From the NCBI GenBank assembly GCA_013820855.1, contig JACDHV010000003.1, positions 1 through 43,307 on the forward strand: a stretch of 43,307 bases of DNA, read 5' to 3'. Below, piece by piece: positions 31,968-38,859 of the stretch. The notes under the pieces were generated by a model. The model had not been told where the DNA came from, did not search any database, and saw only the letters and a list, made by a program, of their open reading frames with translations. The number at the start of each line of letters is the position of its first letter. Within the stretch, counting starts at the first letter, position 1. The stretch is from Gemmatimonadales bacterium (lineage in GTDB: Bacteria > Gemmatimonadota > Gemmatimonadetes > Gemmatimonadales > GWC2-71-9). The position numbers were made by a program, and so were the translations under genes.

Positions 31968-33302
31968 CTACGCGGACCGGGCGGCCGCCTCTCCCGCCGC
32001 CCGGCCCGTCGCCCAGGCCCACAGAAAGTTGTAGCCGCCGATCGGGCCGAACGCGTCGAGCACCTCGCCGCAGATGAAGAGTCGGGGGTGGCGGCGGCTC
32101 TCCATGGTCCGCGGATCGATCTCCGCCAGGCTCACGCCGCCTCCCGTCACCTCCGCCTTCCGGTAGCCTTCGTCGCCGACCCAGGGCAGCTCGCCCCGCA
32201 CCAGCACGGAGATCAGTCGAAGCCGGTCCTCGCGGCGCAGCTGGGCCAGCGGATGGGACGCCGCTACGCCGGCCTGCATGGCGAGCGCGTCGGCGAGCCG
32301 CTCGGGCAGGTCGCGGCGGAGCACACCCGCCACCGTGCGCGTGCCCACCGGCTGGAGCGCCGACTCCCAACCCGCCTCGTCGCGCGCGGTCCACCGCACC
32401 GTGAGCCGGGCCGTGCCATCCGCCTCCTGGCGCGAGCGCACCAGGACGTGCGACACGTCCAGCACCGAGGGCCCGCTGTACCCGCGGTGGGTGAAGAGGA
32501 AGCCTCCCGAGGAGGCCGAGTGTCGGTGATCGCCACTCGCGCTGATGGTGACCGGGAGCGAGACACCGGCGAGCGCGCCGAATGGCGAGGGCCCGGCCAC
32601 GATCGGTGTCAGCGCCGCGTACGTCGGATGCAGGGTGTGCCCCAGCGCCCGCAGGATCGCGATCCCGCGGCCGTCACTTCCGGTGTTCGGGACCGACAGC
32701 CCGCCCGTCGCCACGACGACCGCATCCACCACGAGCGGCGCGGCGCCCTCGCGCTCGACCTCCCACCCGCGGGCGCGAGGAGCGAGACCGGTGACGAGCG
32801 TATCCGGCACGAAGCGCGCCCCCGCGCGGGCCGCCAGCGTCAGCAGGCCGTCGCGCACGTCGCGAGCGCGGTGCGAGGCCGGGAAGAGCTTCGCGGACTC
32901 CGGCTCTTCCACCAGCGGCATCCCCAGCCCGCGCTCGAAGAAGGCGACCTGGTCCGCCAGCGGCCAGGAGCGGAGGATCTTGCGGAGCGTGTTGGGTGAG
33001 GAGTCGGTGACGAAGCGGCGCTCGTCCACCCGCGCCGGGAGGATGTTGCAGCGGCCGCCGCCACTGATGAGGATCTTTCGCCCACCGTCTCGCGTACGCT
33101 CGAGCAGCAGCGTCTCGGCACCGGCGGTGGCCGCGAAGATCGCCGCCAGCGTCCCCGCGGCACCGGCTCCGACTATGGCGACGCGGCGATTCCGGATAGC
33201 CCCTCCAGGATCGAATTCGACGAGTGAACGGCGGGCAGGAAACTTACTTCCCTTGTCCCGACAGGTCGGCGTTTCTAGTATTGGCCCCTGCCGCGTCGCC
33301 AT
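31968..33302 (-). CDS. BaiN/HI0933-family FAD-dependent oxidoreductase
   Basis: Cytoplasmic flavoprotein of about 409-444 residues. N-terminal dinucleotide fold RVAIVGAGAAGTLAAIFAATAG, then the family signature GGRKILISGGGRCNI, a middle insert domain, VDAVVVATGGLSVPNTGSDGRGI and HPTYAALTPIV, FLFTHRGYSGPSVLDVS, and the C-terminal ICGEVLDAFGPIGGYNFLWAWATGRAAG. Members act as reductases on unsaturated substrates such as bile acids in gut bacteria, but most have no assigned substrate. The start is uncertain: ATG 33302 is in frame, yet the fold starts about 35 codons later where GGAGG stands before ATCCGGAATCGC, a non-standard ATC. It is divergent from the RuBisCO-like gene, whose promoter overlaps this 5-prime end. 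Confidence 0.88.
   Translation of the reverse strand: MATRQGPILETPTCRDKGSKFPARRSLVEFDPGGAIRNRRVAIVGAGAAGTLAAIFAATAGAETLLLERTRDGGRKILISGGGRCNILPARVDERRFVTDSSPNTLRKILRSWPLADQVAFFERGLGMPLVEEPESAKLFPASHRARDVRDGLLTLAARAGARFVPDTLVTGLAPRARGWEVEREGAAPLVVDAVVVATGGLSVPNTGSDGRGIAILRALGHTLHPTYAALTPIVAGPSPFGALAGVSLPVTISASGDHRHSASSGGFLFTHRGYSGPSVLDVSHVLVRSRQEADGTARLTVRWTARDEAGWESALQPVGTRTVAGVLRRDLPERLADALAMQAGVAASHPLAQLRREDRLRLISVLVRGELPWVGDEGYRKAEVTGGGVSLAEIDPRTMESRRHPRLFICGEVLDAFGPIGGYNFLWAWATGRAAGEAAARSA
33253..33281 (+). promoter_or_regulatory. Promoter of the RuBisCO-like/cupin operon with internal palindrome
   Basis: TTGTCC (33253-33258), 17 bases, TAGTAT (33276-33281). The spacer contains CCGACAGGTCGG (33258-33269), a perfect 5-base inverted repeat around AG, placed where a repressor would block polymerase. 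The leader to GTG 33388 would be about 100 bases. Confidence 0.5.
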
Positions 33303-33387
33303 GGTCAGAGCCCGCGCGTCCTTCCCGCGTCCCACCGAGGTGTTCGTGCTAGTCCCGTCTCCCACCGCTCGACCCAGCCGCTGAGCC

Positions 33388-34482
33388 GTGGGAGACGCAC
33401 TGCGCGTGACCTATCTCGTCCGTGCCGCTGCCCGGGATATCGAGGCGAGGGCCGAGTCGTTGCTGCTCGAGCAGACCGTCGAGCTGCCGCGCTCGAGCCT
33501 TCGCGAGCCGGCCGTGGTGGAGCGGGTCCTGGGGCAGGTCGAGCGCGTCGAAGCAGGGAGCGAAGGCAGCCACCGGGTGACCGTCACCCATCCTCTCGTC
33601 ACCACCGCCTTCGACCCGGCCCAGCTCCTCAACGTGCTCTTCGGCAATTCCTCGTTGCAGCCTGACGTGGTCCTCGCGGATGTGGAGCTTCCCGATTCGG
33701 CGTTCGATTGGCTTCCCGGTCCGCGGGCCGGCGTCGCTGGGCTGCGCGCCCTCACTGGGGTCAGGAGCCGGCCGCTTCTCGCGACGGCCCTGAAGCCCAT
33801 GGGACTCGAGCCGAAGCAGCTCGGCGCGCTCTGCCGCACTTTCGCCGCCGCCGGGATCGACCTGGTGAAGGACGATCACGGCCTCGCGGACCATCCATTC
33901 TGTCCCTTCGAGGCACGGCTCGAGGCCGGCCTGCGCGCCACCGAGGGCACGCCGACGCTGTACGTGCCGAACCTGATCGGCACTCCGGAGCGCGTACTGA
34001 GACAGCTCGAGACCGCCCGAGCGGGGGGAGCGAAGGCGGTGCTGATCTCCCCGATGATCGTGGGCCTTCCCCTGCTGCACCAGCTGGCGACTCTCCCGGA
34101 CGGTCTGCCGATCGTCGCGCATCCGTCGCTGGCGGGGGTCCTCCGCGCGGAGTCGACGGTCGTGCTGGGCAAGCTGTTCCGCTGGTACGGCGCCGACGCG
34201 GTGATCTTTCCTCATGCCGGCGGCAGGTTCACCTTCGACATGGAGACGTGCCGAGCGCTGGCCCGGACGCTTCGCGCCCCGTCCTCCCGTGCTCGGCCGA
34301 GCTTTCCGGTTCCCGCTGGAGGGCTCGACGTCGATCGGGTCGAGGAGACGCTGGCCTTCTACGGCGCCGACAGCATCCTGTTGATCGGCCGCGGTCTCTA
34401 CGAGGCGGGCGAAGACCTCTACGAGCGGACCCGTGCGCTGGTGGCCCGGGTGGCCCGGGCGGCGTCCGCGGAGCGCGCATGA
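33388..34482 (+). CDS. RuBisCO-like protein (form IV), probable methylthio-sugar-phosphate isomerase
   Basis: About 364 residues with the RuBisCO large-subunit fold. The N-terminal domain has VEQTVELP-like LLLEQTVELP and LLNVLFGNSSLQPDV. The barrel carries TALKPMGL (Lys136, equivalent to active-site Lys175) and GIDLVKDDHGLADHPFCPF, where Lys161 corresponds to the carbamylated Lys201, but Glu204 is replaced by His. KLFRWYGADAVIFPHAGGRFTF replaces loop 6, so the essential Lys334 is missing, and it cannot be a CO2-fixing enzyme. The stop overlaps the ATG of a cupin gene. In Rhodospirillum rubrum a RuBisCO-like isomerase and a cupin act in sequence on 5-methylthioribulose 1-phosphate; by analogy this is the isomerase. 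Start GTG 33388. No other methionine-salvage gene is in the window. Confidence 0.9.
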   Translation: MGDALRVTYLVRAAARDIEARAESLLLEQTVELPRSSLREPAVVERVLGQVERVEAGSEGSHRVTVTHPLVTTAFDPAQLLNVLFGNSSLQPDVVLADVELPDSAFDWLPGPRAGVAGLRALTGVRSRPLLATALKPMGLEPKQLGALCRTFAAAGIDLVKDDHGLADHPFCPFEARLEAGLRATEGTPTLYVPNLIGTPERVLRQLETARAGGAKAVLISPMIVGLPLLHQLATLPDGLPIVAHPSLAGVLRAESTVVLGKLFRWYGADAVIFPHAGGRFTFDMETCRALARTLRAPSSRARPSFPVPAGGLDVDRVEETLAFYGADSILLIGRGLYEAGEDLYERTRALVARVARAASAERA

Positions 34483-34922
34483 AGACGCACATTCGACGGA
34501 CCGGCGATGGCCGGTGGGAGGGTGTCCCGGTGTCCGCCTACAAGCCGGGCGGCACTCACTTCGCGGGAATTACGCGGCAGCTGCTGTTCGACGGCGGCGA
34601 AGGGCTGGGCTGTCAGCTGCGGTACTTCGAGATCGAGCCGGGCGGGCACTCCTCGCTCGAGCGGCACCGCCACGTGCACGCGATCATGGTGATCCGCGGC
34701 GAGGGAAGGGTACTGGTCGGCGACCGTGTGCTGGATCTCGCCACTCACGACCTCGTGCGCGTACCTCCGCTGACCTGGCATCAATTCCGGGCCGGCGAGG
34801 GTGAGCCGTTCGGCTTCCTCTGCATGGTCGACTGCGGGCGGGACACGCCGGAGCGGCCGGACGCCGGCGTCCTGGCGGAGCTGCGCCGCGATCCGGCGGT
34901 CGCGGACTTCATCCGGGTCTGA
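34479..34922 (+). CDS. Cupin, candidate methylthioxylulose-phosphate methylsulfurylase
   Basis: Single-domain cupin of 147 residues in the cytoplasm. YKPGGTHFAGITRQLLF leads to the metal motif PGGHSSLERHRHVHAIMVIRGEG and the second motif DLVRVPPLTWHQFRAG; three or more histidines could hold a manganese- or iron-type metal. It is coupled to the RuBisCO-like gene by ATGA overlap, which strongly suggests consecutive steps. The R. rubrum cupin of the same pairing cleaves 1-methylthioxylulose 5-phosphate to deoxyxylulose 5-phosphate and methanethiol; this assignment rests on gene pairing and motif likeness, not on alignment. Confidence 0.87.
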   Translation: MKTHIRRTGDGRWEGVPVSAYKPGGTHFAGITRQLLFDGGEGLGCQLRYFEIEPGGHSSLERHRHVHAIMVIRGEGRVLVGDRVLDLATHDLVRVPPLTWHQFRAGEGEPFGFLCMVDCGRDTPERPDAGVLAELRRDPAVADFIRV

Positions 34923-34969
34923 ATCCCGGCCTCTGCAGTCGAGTCGCCGGTAAATCCTTTCCCGCGGGT

Positions 34970-35551
34970 CTAGCGGTGCTCTCCCGTCGCGTTGCCGATG
35001 ACGGCCCCCAGGTCGTCGGGAGCGCGGTGCCGGCATTCGCGCCTGAGATCCTCGATGTCCGCCGAGAGGAAGGCGCCCAACAGGCCATCCATGGTGATCT
35101 CGAAGGCCGGCAGCTCCTTCTTGGCGACGCTGTTGGAGTACATCGCCAGCACCGCGCGCTCGTCGAAACGGTAGAAGGAGTACGTGGGATACCGCCCGAA
35201 CAGCCGCACCTGGATCGGCTTCTGGTACTCTCGAGCGAGGCGGGCGAAGTAGCGGTAGGCGTCCTCGACCATCGCGGGAATCAGCGGCCCATCGTCGAAG
35301 TGCTTCTCCAGCGAGAACATGAGCTCGTGGTTCTCCAGATCCGGCAGAAACACCTCCAGGCTCGTGCCTTCCCGGCCGAGAAACGCCTTGATCGCCGCGT
35401 CGTGATTCTCCCGCCAGCGCCGCGAGTGGATGAAGTACAGCACCATCGCGCTCGACGACCCGATGAGCTCATCGAACCGGTACACGAATCCGGCGAAGGT
35501 GCCGACCCGAACGATCCCGGGAGGCTCGGGCACGAGGGGTGTGGACGTCAT
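34970..35551 (-). CDS. Unrecognised protein, possibly phospholipase-D-superfamily or DUF5919-like
   Basis: Soluble protein of 193 residues, no signal or membrane segment. Features: YRFDELIGSSSAMVLYFIHSRRWRENHDAAIKAFL, then GTSLEVFLPDLENHELM, later VRLFGRYPTYSFYRFDERAVLAMYSNSVAKKELPAFEI. The strand-helix pattern with VFLPD and YRFD/YS resembles regulatory modules seen at the C-terminus of some bacterial helix-turn-helix proteins (DUF5919) and degenerate PLD folds, but the HKD motif is absent. Alone here, with its own leaderless promoter. Converges on the cupin gene. No function proposed. Confidence 0.72.
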   Translation of the reverse strand: MTSTPLVPEPPGIVRVGTFAGFVYRFDELIGSSSAMVLYFIHSRRWRENHDAAIKAFLGREGTSLEVFLPDLENHELMFSLEKHFDDGPLIPAMVEDAYRYFARLAREYQKPIQVRLFGRYPTYSFYRFDERAVLAMYSNSVAKKELPAFEITMDGLLGAFLSADIEDLRRECRHRAPDDLGAVIGNATGEHR

Positions 35552-35558
35552 GGGCAGG

Positions 35559-35587
35559 ATGCTAGCTCACTCGATGACCATCGGCAA
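35559..35587 (-). promoter_or_regulatory. Promoter with leaderless start
   Basis: On the minus strand TTGCCG (35587-35582), exactly 17 bases, TAGCAT (35564-35559). ATG 35551 follows seven bases after the -10 element, so the transcript starts at or next to the start codon. Confidence 0.6.
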
Positions 35588-35591
35588 TTCG

Positions 35592-36081
35592 TGGCAGCCG
35601 ACCTCGACGGAGGCTGGCGCCTTGCGGGGCTCTGGGCCGAGGCCGATCTGGAGCACGCGGCCCGCGTAGACCCGCAGTCCGCCGAGGTGATCGGCGACCT
35701 CGGCGCGATCTACACCAGACTCCGGCGGTACCGGGAGGCCCGCGCCGCCCTCGAACGGGCCCGGGTGCTTCGGCCGTCCAGCTTGAGCCTGGCCCATGCC
35801 CGTGCGCGCCTCGCCGCGATGGAGGGCGACCTCGAGGGCATTCGCCAGGTGTTCCGCTCGATGGAGGAGATCGTGGGGCGGCGCCGCGTAGTGGCATACG
35901 TGGCGCTGAGGGAGGACCTGATCTGGGCACTCGACGACGAGGCTCGCCGCGCGGTGCTGGAGCTGACACCCGCATCCACGTTCTCGCCGGCAGGCCCGAG
36001 GAGGCGATCGACCGCCTCGTGGCGCTGGCCGACGAGCCGGGCCTCCGATCGGGACCGCTCTTCCGGATCGATGCCAGTTTA
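35592..36081 (+). pseudogene. TPR-repeat protein remnant with internal deletion
   Basis: Reads as tetratricopeptide repeats: ADLEHAARVDPQSAEVIGDLGAIYTRLRRYREARAALERARVLRPSSLSLAHARARLA, then MEGDLEGIRQVF, VVAYVALREDLIWALDDEARRAVLELTPA. This is the TPR tail found on kinase- or adenylate-cyclase-linked proteins in these phyla. Near 35970 the frame changes and the text resumes as GRPEEAIDRLVALADEPGLRSGPLFRIDASL, the family's last segment, so a piece in between is missing. There is no start codon or N-terminal domain, and the end runs into the glutamate dehydrogenase stop. A dead fragment. Confidence 0.68.
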
Positions 36082-37494
36082 GGGAAAGATGCCGAGCTGC
36101 TCGTAGCTCAACGCCACCTTGTCGATCGCGACGATCATCGCCGCGGTGCGCATGATCTCCTTCCCTCCCAGTTGCTTCCAGACTTCACGAATGGGGTGGT
36201 AGGCGCCGATCATCGTCTCTTCCAGACCCGAGTTCACCAGGTCCTCCTCGCTCGCGCCATGGGTCACGCGCTCCACCTCCTCGGGCGTGAAGCGGCGGCC
36301 GGTCACCCCCTCCACCGCTTCCAGCAGCCGGGTGTAGGCTCCCTGCTCGAAGCGCTTCTGCATCCGGCCGAAGCGCACGTGGCTGAGGTTCTTGACCCAC
36401 TCGAAATACGAGACCGTCACCCCGCCGGCGTTGATGTAGGAGTCGGGGATTACCATGATCCCGCGCGCCGCCAGGATCTCGTCCGCCTCGACCGTGGTGG
36501 GACCATTCGCGGCCTCGACGACCATCTTCGTCCTGAGCCGTGGCGCGTTCTCCGCGGTGATCTGCCGTTCCAGCGCTGCCGGGATCAGGATGTCGCACTC
36601 GAGCTCCAGCGCCTCTTCCCGGCGGGCGAGACTGGTGGCCCCCGGGAAGTCCAGAATGCTCCCGCGCTCCTTGCGGTGCGCCATCACCGCTTCGAGGTCG
36701 AGTCCCTTGTCGCACGCGATGGCCCCCTCGGATTCCGACAGCCCGACCAGCACCGCGCCGGCCCGCTGAAAGAATTGCGCGGCGTGATACCCCACGTTGC
36801 CGAGGCCCTGCAGCACGACGCGCTTTCCGGCGAGGCCGGGCGACATGCCGAGCGCCTTCATGTCCTCCTTCACGCTGCAGATCTCGCGGACCCCGAAGAA
36901 GACGCCGCGTCCGGTCGCCTCGACCCGCCCGCGAATGCCGCCTGCGCTCACCGGCTTGGCCGTGACGCAGCCGAGCGCGTCCAGCTCGCCGGGGCGAAGC
37001 TGGGTGTAGGTATCGGCGATCCAGGCCATCTCGCGGGGTCCCGTGCCGACGTCGGGGGCCGGCACGTCGAGACCGGGACCCATGAAGTTCTTCCGCACCA
37101 GCTCGAACACCATCCGGCGCGTGATCCGCTCCAGCTCACCGACGGAGTAGCGCTTCGCGTTGAGCCTGATCCCACCCTTGGCCCCGCCGAACGGCACGTC
37201 CACCAGCGCGCACTTGTACGTCATCAGCGCCGCCAGCGCCTGCACCTCCTCCGCGTCCACGGTCTCGGCGTACCGGATGCCGCCTTTGGTCGGAAGCTTG
37301 TGGTGGCTGTGCTCGGCCCGCCAGGCATGCATCACCTCGATGCGGCCGTCGTCCCGTTTGATCGGGAAGCTGGTATAGAAGAGATTTTTGCACGCCCGGA
37401 TGTTGGCGAGCAGGGTGGGGTCGTGGTCGGTGAACCCGGCCGCGTGGTCGAAGGCCCGGTTGACCTGCTCGAGGAAGCTGGAGCCGAGGGACAT
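36079..37494 (-). CDS. gdhA: NAD(P)-dependent glutamate dehydrogenase (Glu/Leu/Phe/Val family)
   Basis: Cytoplasmic enzyme of 471 residues interconverting glutamate and 2-oxoglutarate plus ammonia. Substrate lysines in HHKLPTKGGIRY and the catalytic MTYKCALVDVPFGGAKGG, then VPAPDVGTGPREMAWIADTY, and the cofactor fold GKRVVLQGLGNVGYHAAQFF, with VVEAANGPTT and GVTVSYFEWVKNL later. The sequence after the first Rossmann strand (GLSESEGAI) has Glu at the acidic position typical of NAD preference; tentative. Length is slightly above the ~430 norm because of an insert near the C-terminus. Start ATG 37494; the track's ORF to 37815 runs through the neighbour. TATATT lies about 50 bases upstream. Confidence 0.93.
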   Translation of the reverse strand: MSLGSSFLEQVNRAFDHAAGFTDHDPTLLANIRACKNLFYTSFPIKRDDGRIEVMHAWRAEHSHHKLPTKGGIRYAETVDAEEVQALAALMTYKCALVDVPFGGAKGGIRLNAKRYSVGELERITRRMVFELVRKNFMGPGLDVPAPDVGTGPREMAWIADTYTQLRPGELDALGCVTAKPVSAGGIRGRVEATGRGVFFGVREICSVKEDMKALGMSPGLAGKRVVLQGLGNVGYHAAQFFQRAGAVLVGLSESEGAIACDKGLDLEAVMAHRKERGSILDFPGATSLARREEALELECDILIPAALERQITAENAPRLRTKMVVEAANGPTTVEADEILAARGIMVIPDSYINAGGVTVSYFEWVKNLSHVRFGRMQKRFEQGAYTRLLEAVEGVTGRRFTPEEVERVTHGASEEDLVNSGLEETMIGAYHPIREVWKQLGGKEIMRTAAMIVAIDKVALSYEQLGIFP

Positions 37495-37539
37495 GAGTGC
37501 TTTCTCGCGGAGAGCGAGGGAGGGTGGAGGGGTGGGACG

Positions 37540-37545
37540 AATATA
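37540..37545 (-). promoter_or_regulatory. Candidate -10 element for glutamate dehydrogenase
   Basis: TATATT on the minus strand in an otherwise GC-rich gap, 45 bases before the ATG. No TTG-type -35 at 17 bases, so activator help or a different start is possible. Confidence 0.38.
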
Positions 37546-37595
37546 GACGGGAGCCCGCCGGACGGAGGCCGCGCGACGCCGGCGAGGACTTCGGC

Positions 37596-37865
37596 TCAGG
37601 CCGCGCGCTCGCGCCACCCCGCCGCGAGCAGGCTCCCGATCACCATCAGCGTCACGGCGAGGATGGCGAACGCCGCATAGCTTCGCAGGGCGCGCCGTCG
37701 ATATTCCATCCCGCGGGGCGTCAGCCGCTCGGGCGTCCACGCGATCTCGAGCGGGCTCACACCCGGGCGCCGATGGCGCACCATCTGCACATAGCAGTAG
37801 ACCCCATGGGCCCACAGGGCGATCGCGAGGGCCGCGGCCACCGAAAATGCCGCCAGGACGAGCAG
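37596..37865 (-). CDS. Small two-helix membrane protein, probable CTG start
   Basis: About 89 residues with helices LVLAAFSVAAALAIALWAHGVYCYVQM and YAAFAILAVTLMVIGSLLAAGW, joined by a basic cytoplasmic-type loop. No family recognised. The ORF track starts at GTG 37841, but a perfect GGAGGTGAG (37877-37869) stands with seven bases from GGAGG to CTG 37865, in frame and after a stop codon, and gives a complete first helix. So CTG is the better start. It lies about 100 bases from the glutamate dehydrogenase start and is upstream on the same strand. Confidence 0.68.
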   Translation of the reverse strand: MLVLAAFSVAAALAIALWAHGVYCYVQMVRHRRPGVSPLEIAWTPERLTPRGMEYRRRALRSYAAFAILAVTLMVIGSLLAAGWRERAA

Positions 37866-38010
37866 GCGCTCACCTCCGCCTCGTACGTGTCAGCAACGAG
37901 TCCACTCGCCGTCTCGGGCCGGGCAATCGGACGTCCCACCGGCTATCTTACGGGGGTGAGCCGCGCGTTGTCTCGCCGGTCGGCTCTACTCCCACCACTG
38001 GCAGGTGCGT

Positions 38011-38355
38011 ATGGCAACGGCCCCGGAGTCCTTTGAGAATGCTTCGACCCCATCGCGCCCTCTCGTGGAGCGGGTTCGCGAGCGGGTAGACAAGGCCGCG
38101 GCGAGCCTCGGCGACAAGAGGCGGGAGCGGCGCGGCGCGCAGACGCTGGGGTCCAAGGCGCCGCGCGAGCTCCGGGCGCTTCGCCGGGTATTCCGCGAGA
38201 TGGGACGCACGCAGCGCACGGCCCGCCGGCAAACGGGGCAGGCACCGTCCCCCGTCGTTCGGGACGCCGCCCGCGCGTTTCGAGCGGCGCCCAGCATGTC
38301 GGCGTTGGTGCTGGTGGCCGCGTCGCTCGACGAGGTAGGTCTGCTCTCCTGGTGA
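38011..38355 (+). CDS. Short basic hypothetical protein
   Basis: About 114 residues, strongly helical and basic (LVERVRERVDKAAASLGDKRRERRGAQ, ELRALRRVFREMGRTQRTARRQTGQ), ending VVRDAARAFRAAPSMSALVLVAASLDEVGLLSW. No signal or clear membrane anchor. I recall similar short proteins (RRxTG, AAxLDExxLLxW ending) in related genomes but no named domain. ATG 38011 follows GCAGGTG; GTG 38005 is the alternative. A hairpin follows the stop. Confidence 0.6.
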   Translation: MATAPESFENASTPSRPLVERVRERVDKAAASLGDKRRERRGAQTLGSKAPRELRALRRVFREMGRTQRTARRQTGQAPSPVVRDAARAFRAAPSMSALVLVAASLDEVGLLSW

Positions 38356-38367
38356 TCGCCCGGCGGC

Positions 38368-38388
38368 CTCGGGCGGTTTCCGCCCGGG
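38368..38388. terminator. Terminator-like hairpin between convergent genes
   Basis: GGGCGG-TTT-CCGCCC (38371-38385) extended by CTC/GGG to about nine pairs. It sits between the hypothetical (ends 38355) and the OB-fold lipoprotein (ends 38392), fitting a shared bidirectional stop. No U-tract. Confidence 0.52.
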
Positions 38389-38391
38389 TGC

Positions 38392-38751
38392 TCAGCGGGA
38401 GTCGCGGCTCTCCTCCCGCAATACCGCCAAACTTCTGGTGCCCAGTGTGATCAGGGCCTCGAATCGACCCTTCACCCCGACTTTCGAGCCCGTGCGCGGC
38501 GGTCCGCTCCTGTCGCTCACGACGGTGAGCGTGCCGGTCTCGTCTCTCACCTGGTAGGCGCCCAGCCCCAGCCCACCGCCCGACTCCCTCACCTCTCCGT
38601 GGACCCGCACCGTCTTCCCGTCGTAGCGCGCGGGATTGTCGAGCAGCTGGCCGATCGGTGTGACGCCCGCGCAGCCGACAAGGACCAGCAGGCCGGCGGC
38701 GAGCGGAACGAACGCGGCCAGTCGGGGGACGCGAAGGGACCGAAGGGACAT
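38392..38751 (-). CDS. OB-fold lipoprotein
   Basis: Exported lipoprotein of 119 residues. Signal RLAAFVPLAAGLLVLVGCAGV with a clear lipobox LVGC. The mature part has the OB-fold signature of tRNA_anti-like/BOF proteins: IGQLLDNPARYDGKTVRVHGEV, YQVRDETGTLTVVS, VGVKGRFEALITLG. Such proteins bind small ligands or other envelope components; no exact role. Start ATG 38751; the track's upstream GTG-type extension over the neighbour is not supported. It stands alone, converging with the hypothetical above. Confidence 0.84.
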   Translation of the reverse strand: MSLRSLRVPRLAAFVPLAAGLLVLVGCAGVTPIGQLLDNPARYDGKTVRVHGEVRESGGGLGLGAYQVRDETGTLTVVSDRSGPPRTGSKVGVKGRFEALITLGTRSLAVLREESRDSR

Positions 38752-38859
38752 GGCGCAACTCCTGGTCGAGGGTGCCGTCGTCGCTGGGCACGACCCGGCG
38801 AATCTACTCCACGCCGCGGTCGGTGGCCAGCACGCTCGTAGGTGCACGGTACCGGGCCG

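Noticed and set aside
33388-34482. Genuine CO2-fixing RuBisCO
   Set aside because: The loop-6 lysine and one metal-ligand glutamate are not present, and the chain is too short for forms I-III.
36019-37680. 553-residue plus-strand ORF
   Set aside because: Antisense to glutamate dehydrogenase; only its first ~25 residues match the TPR remnant.
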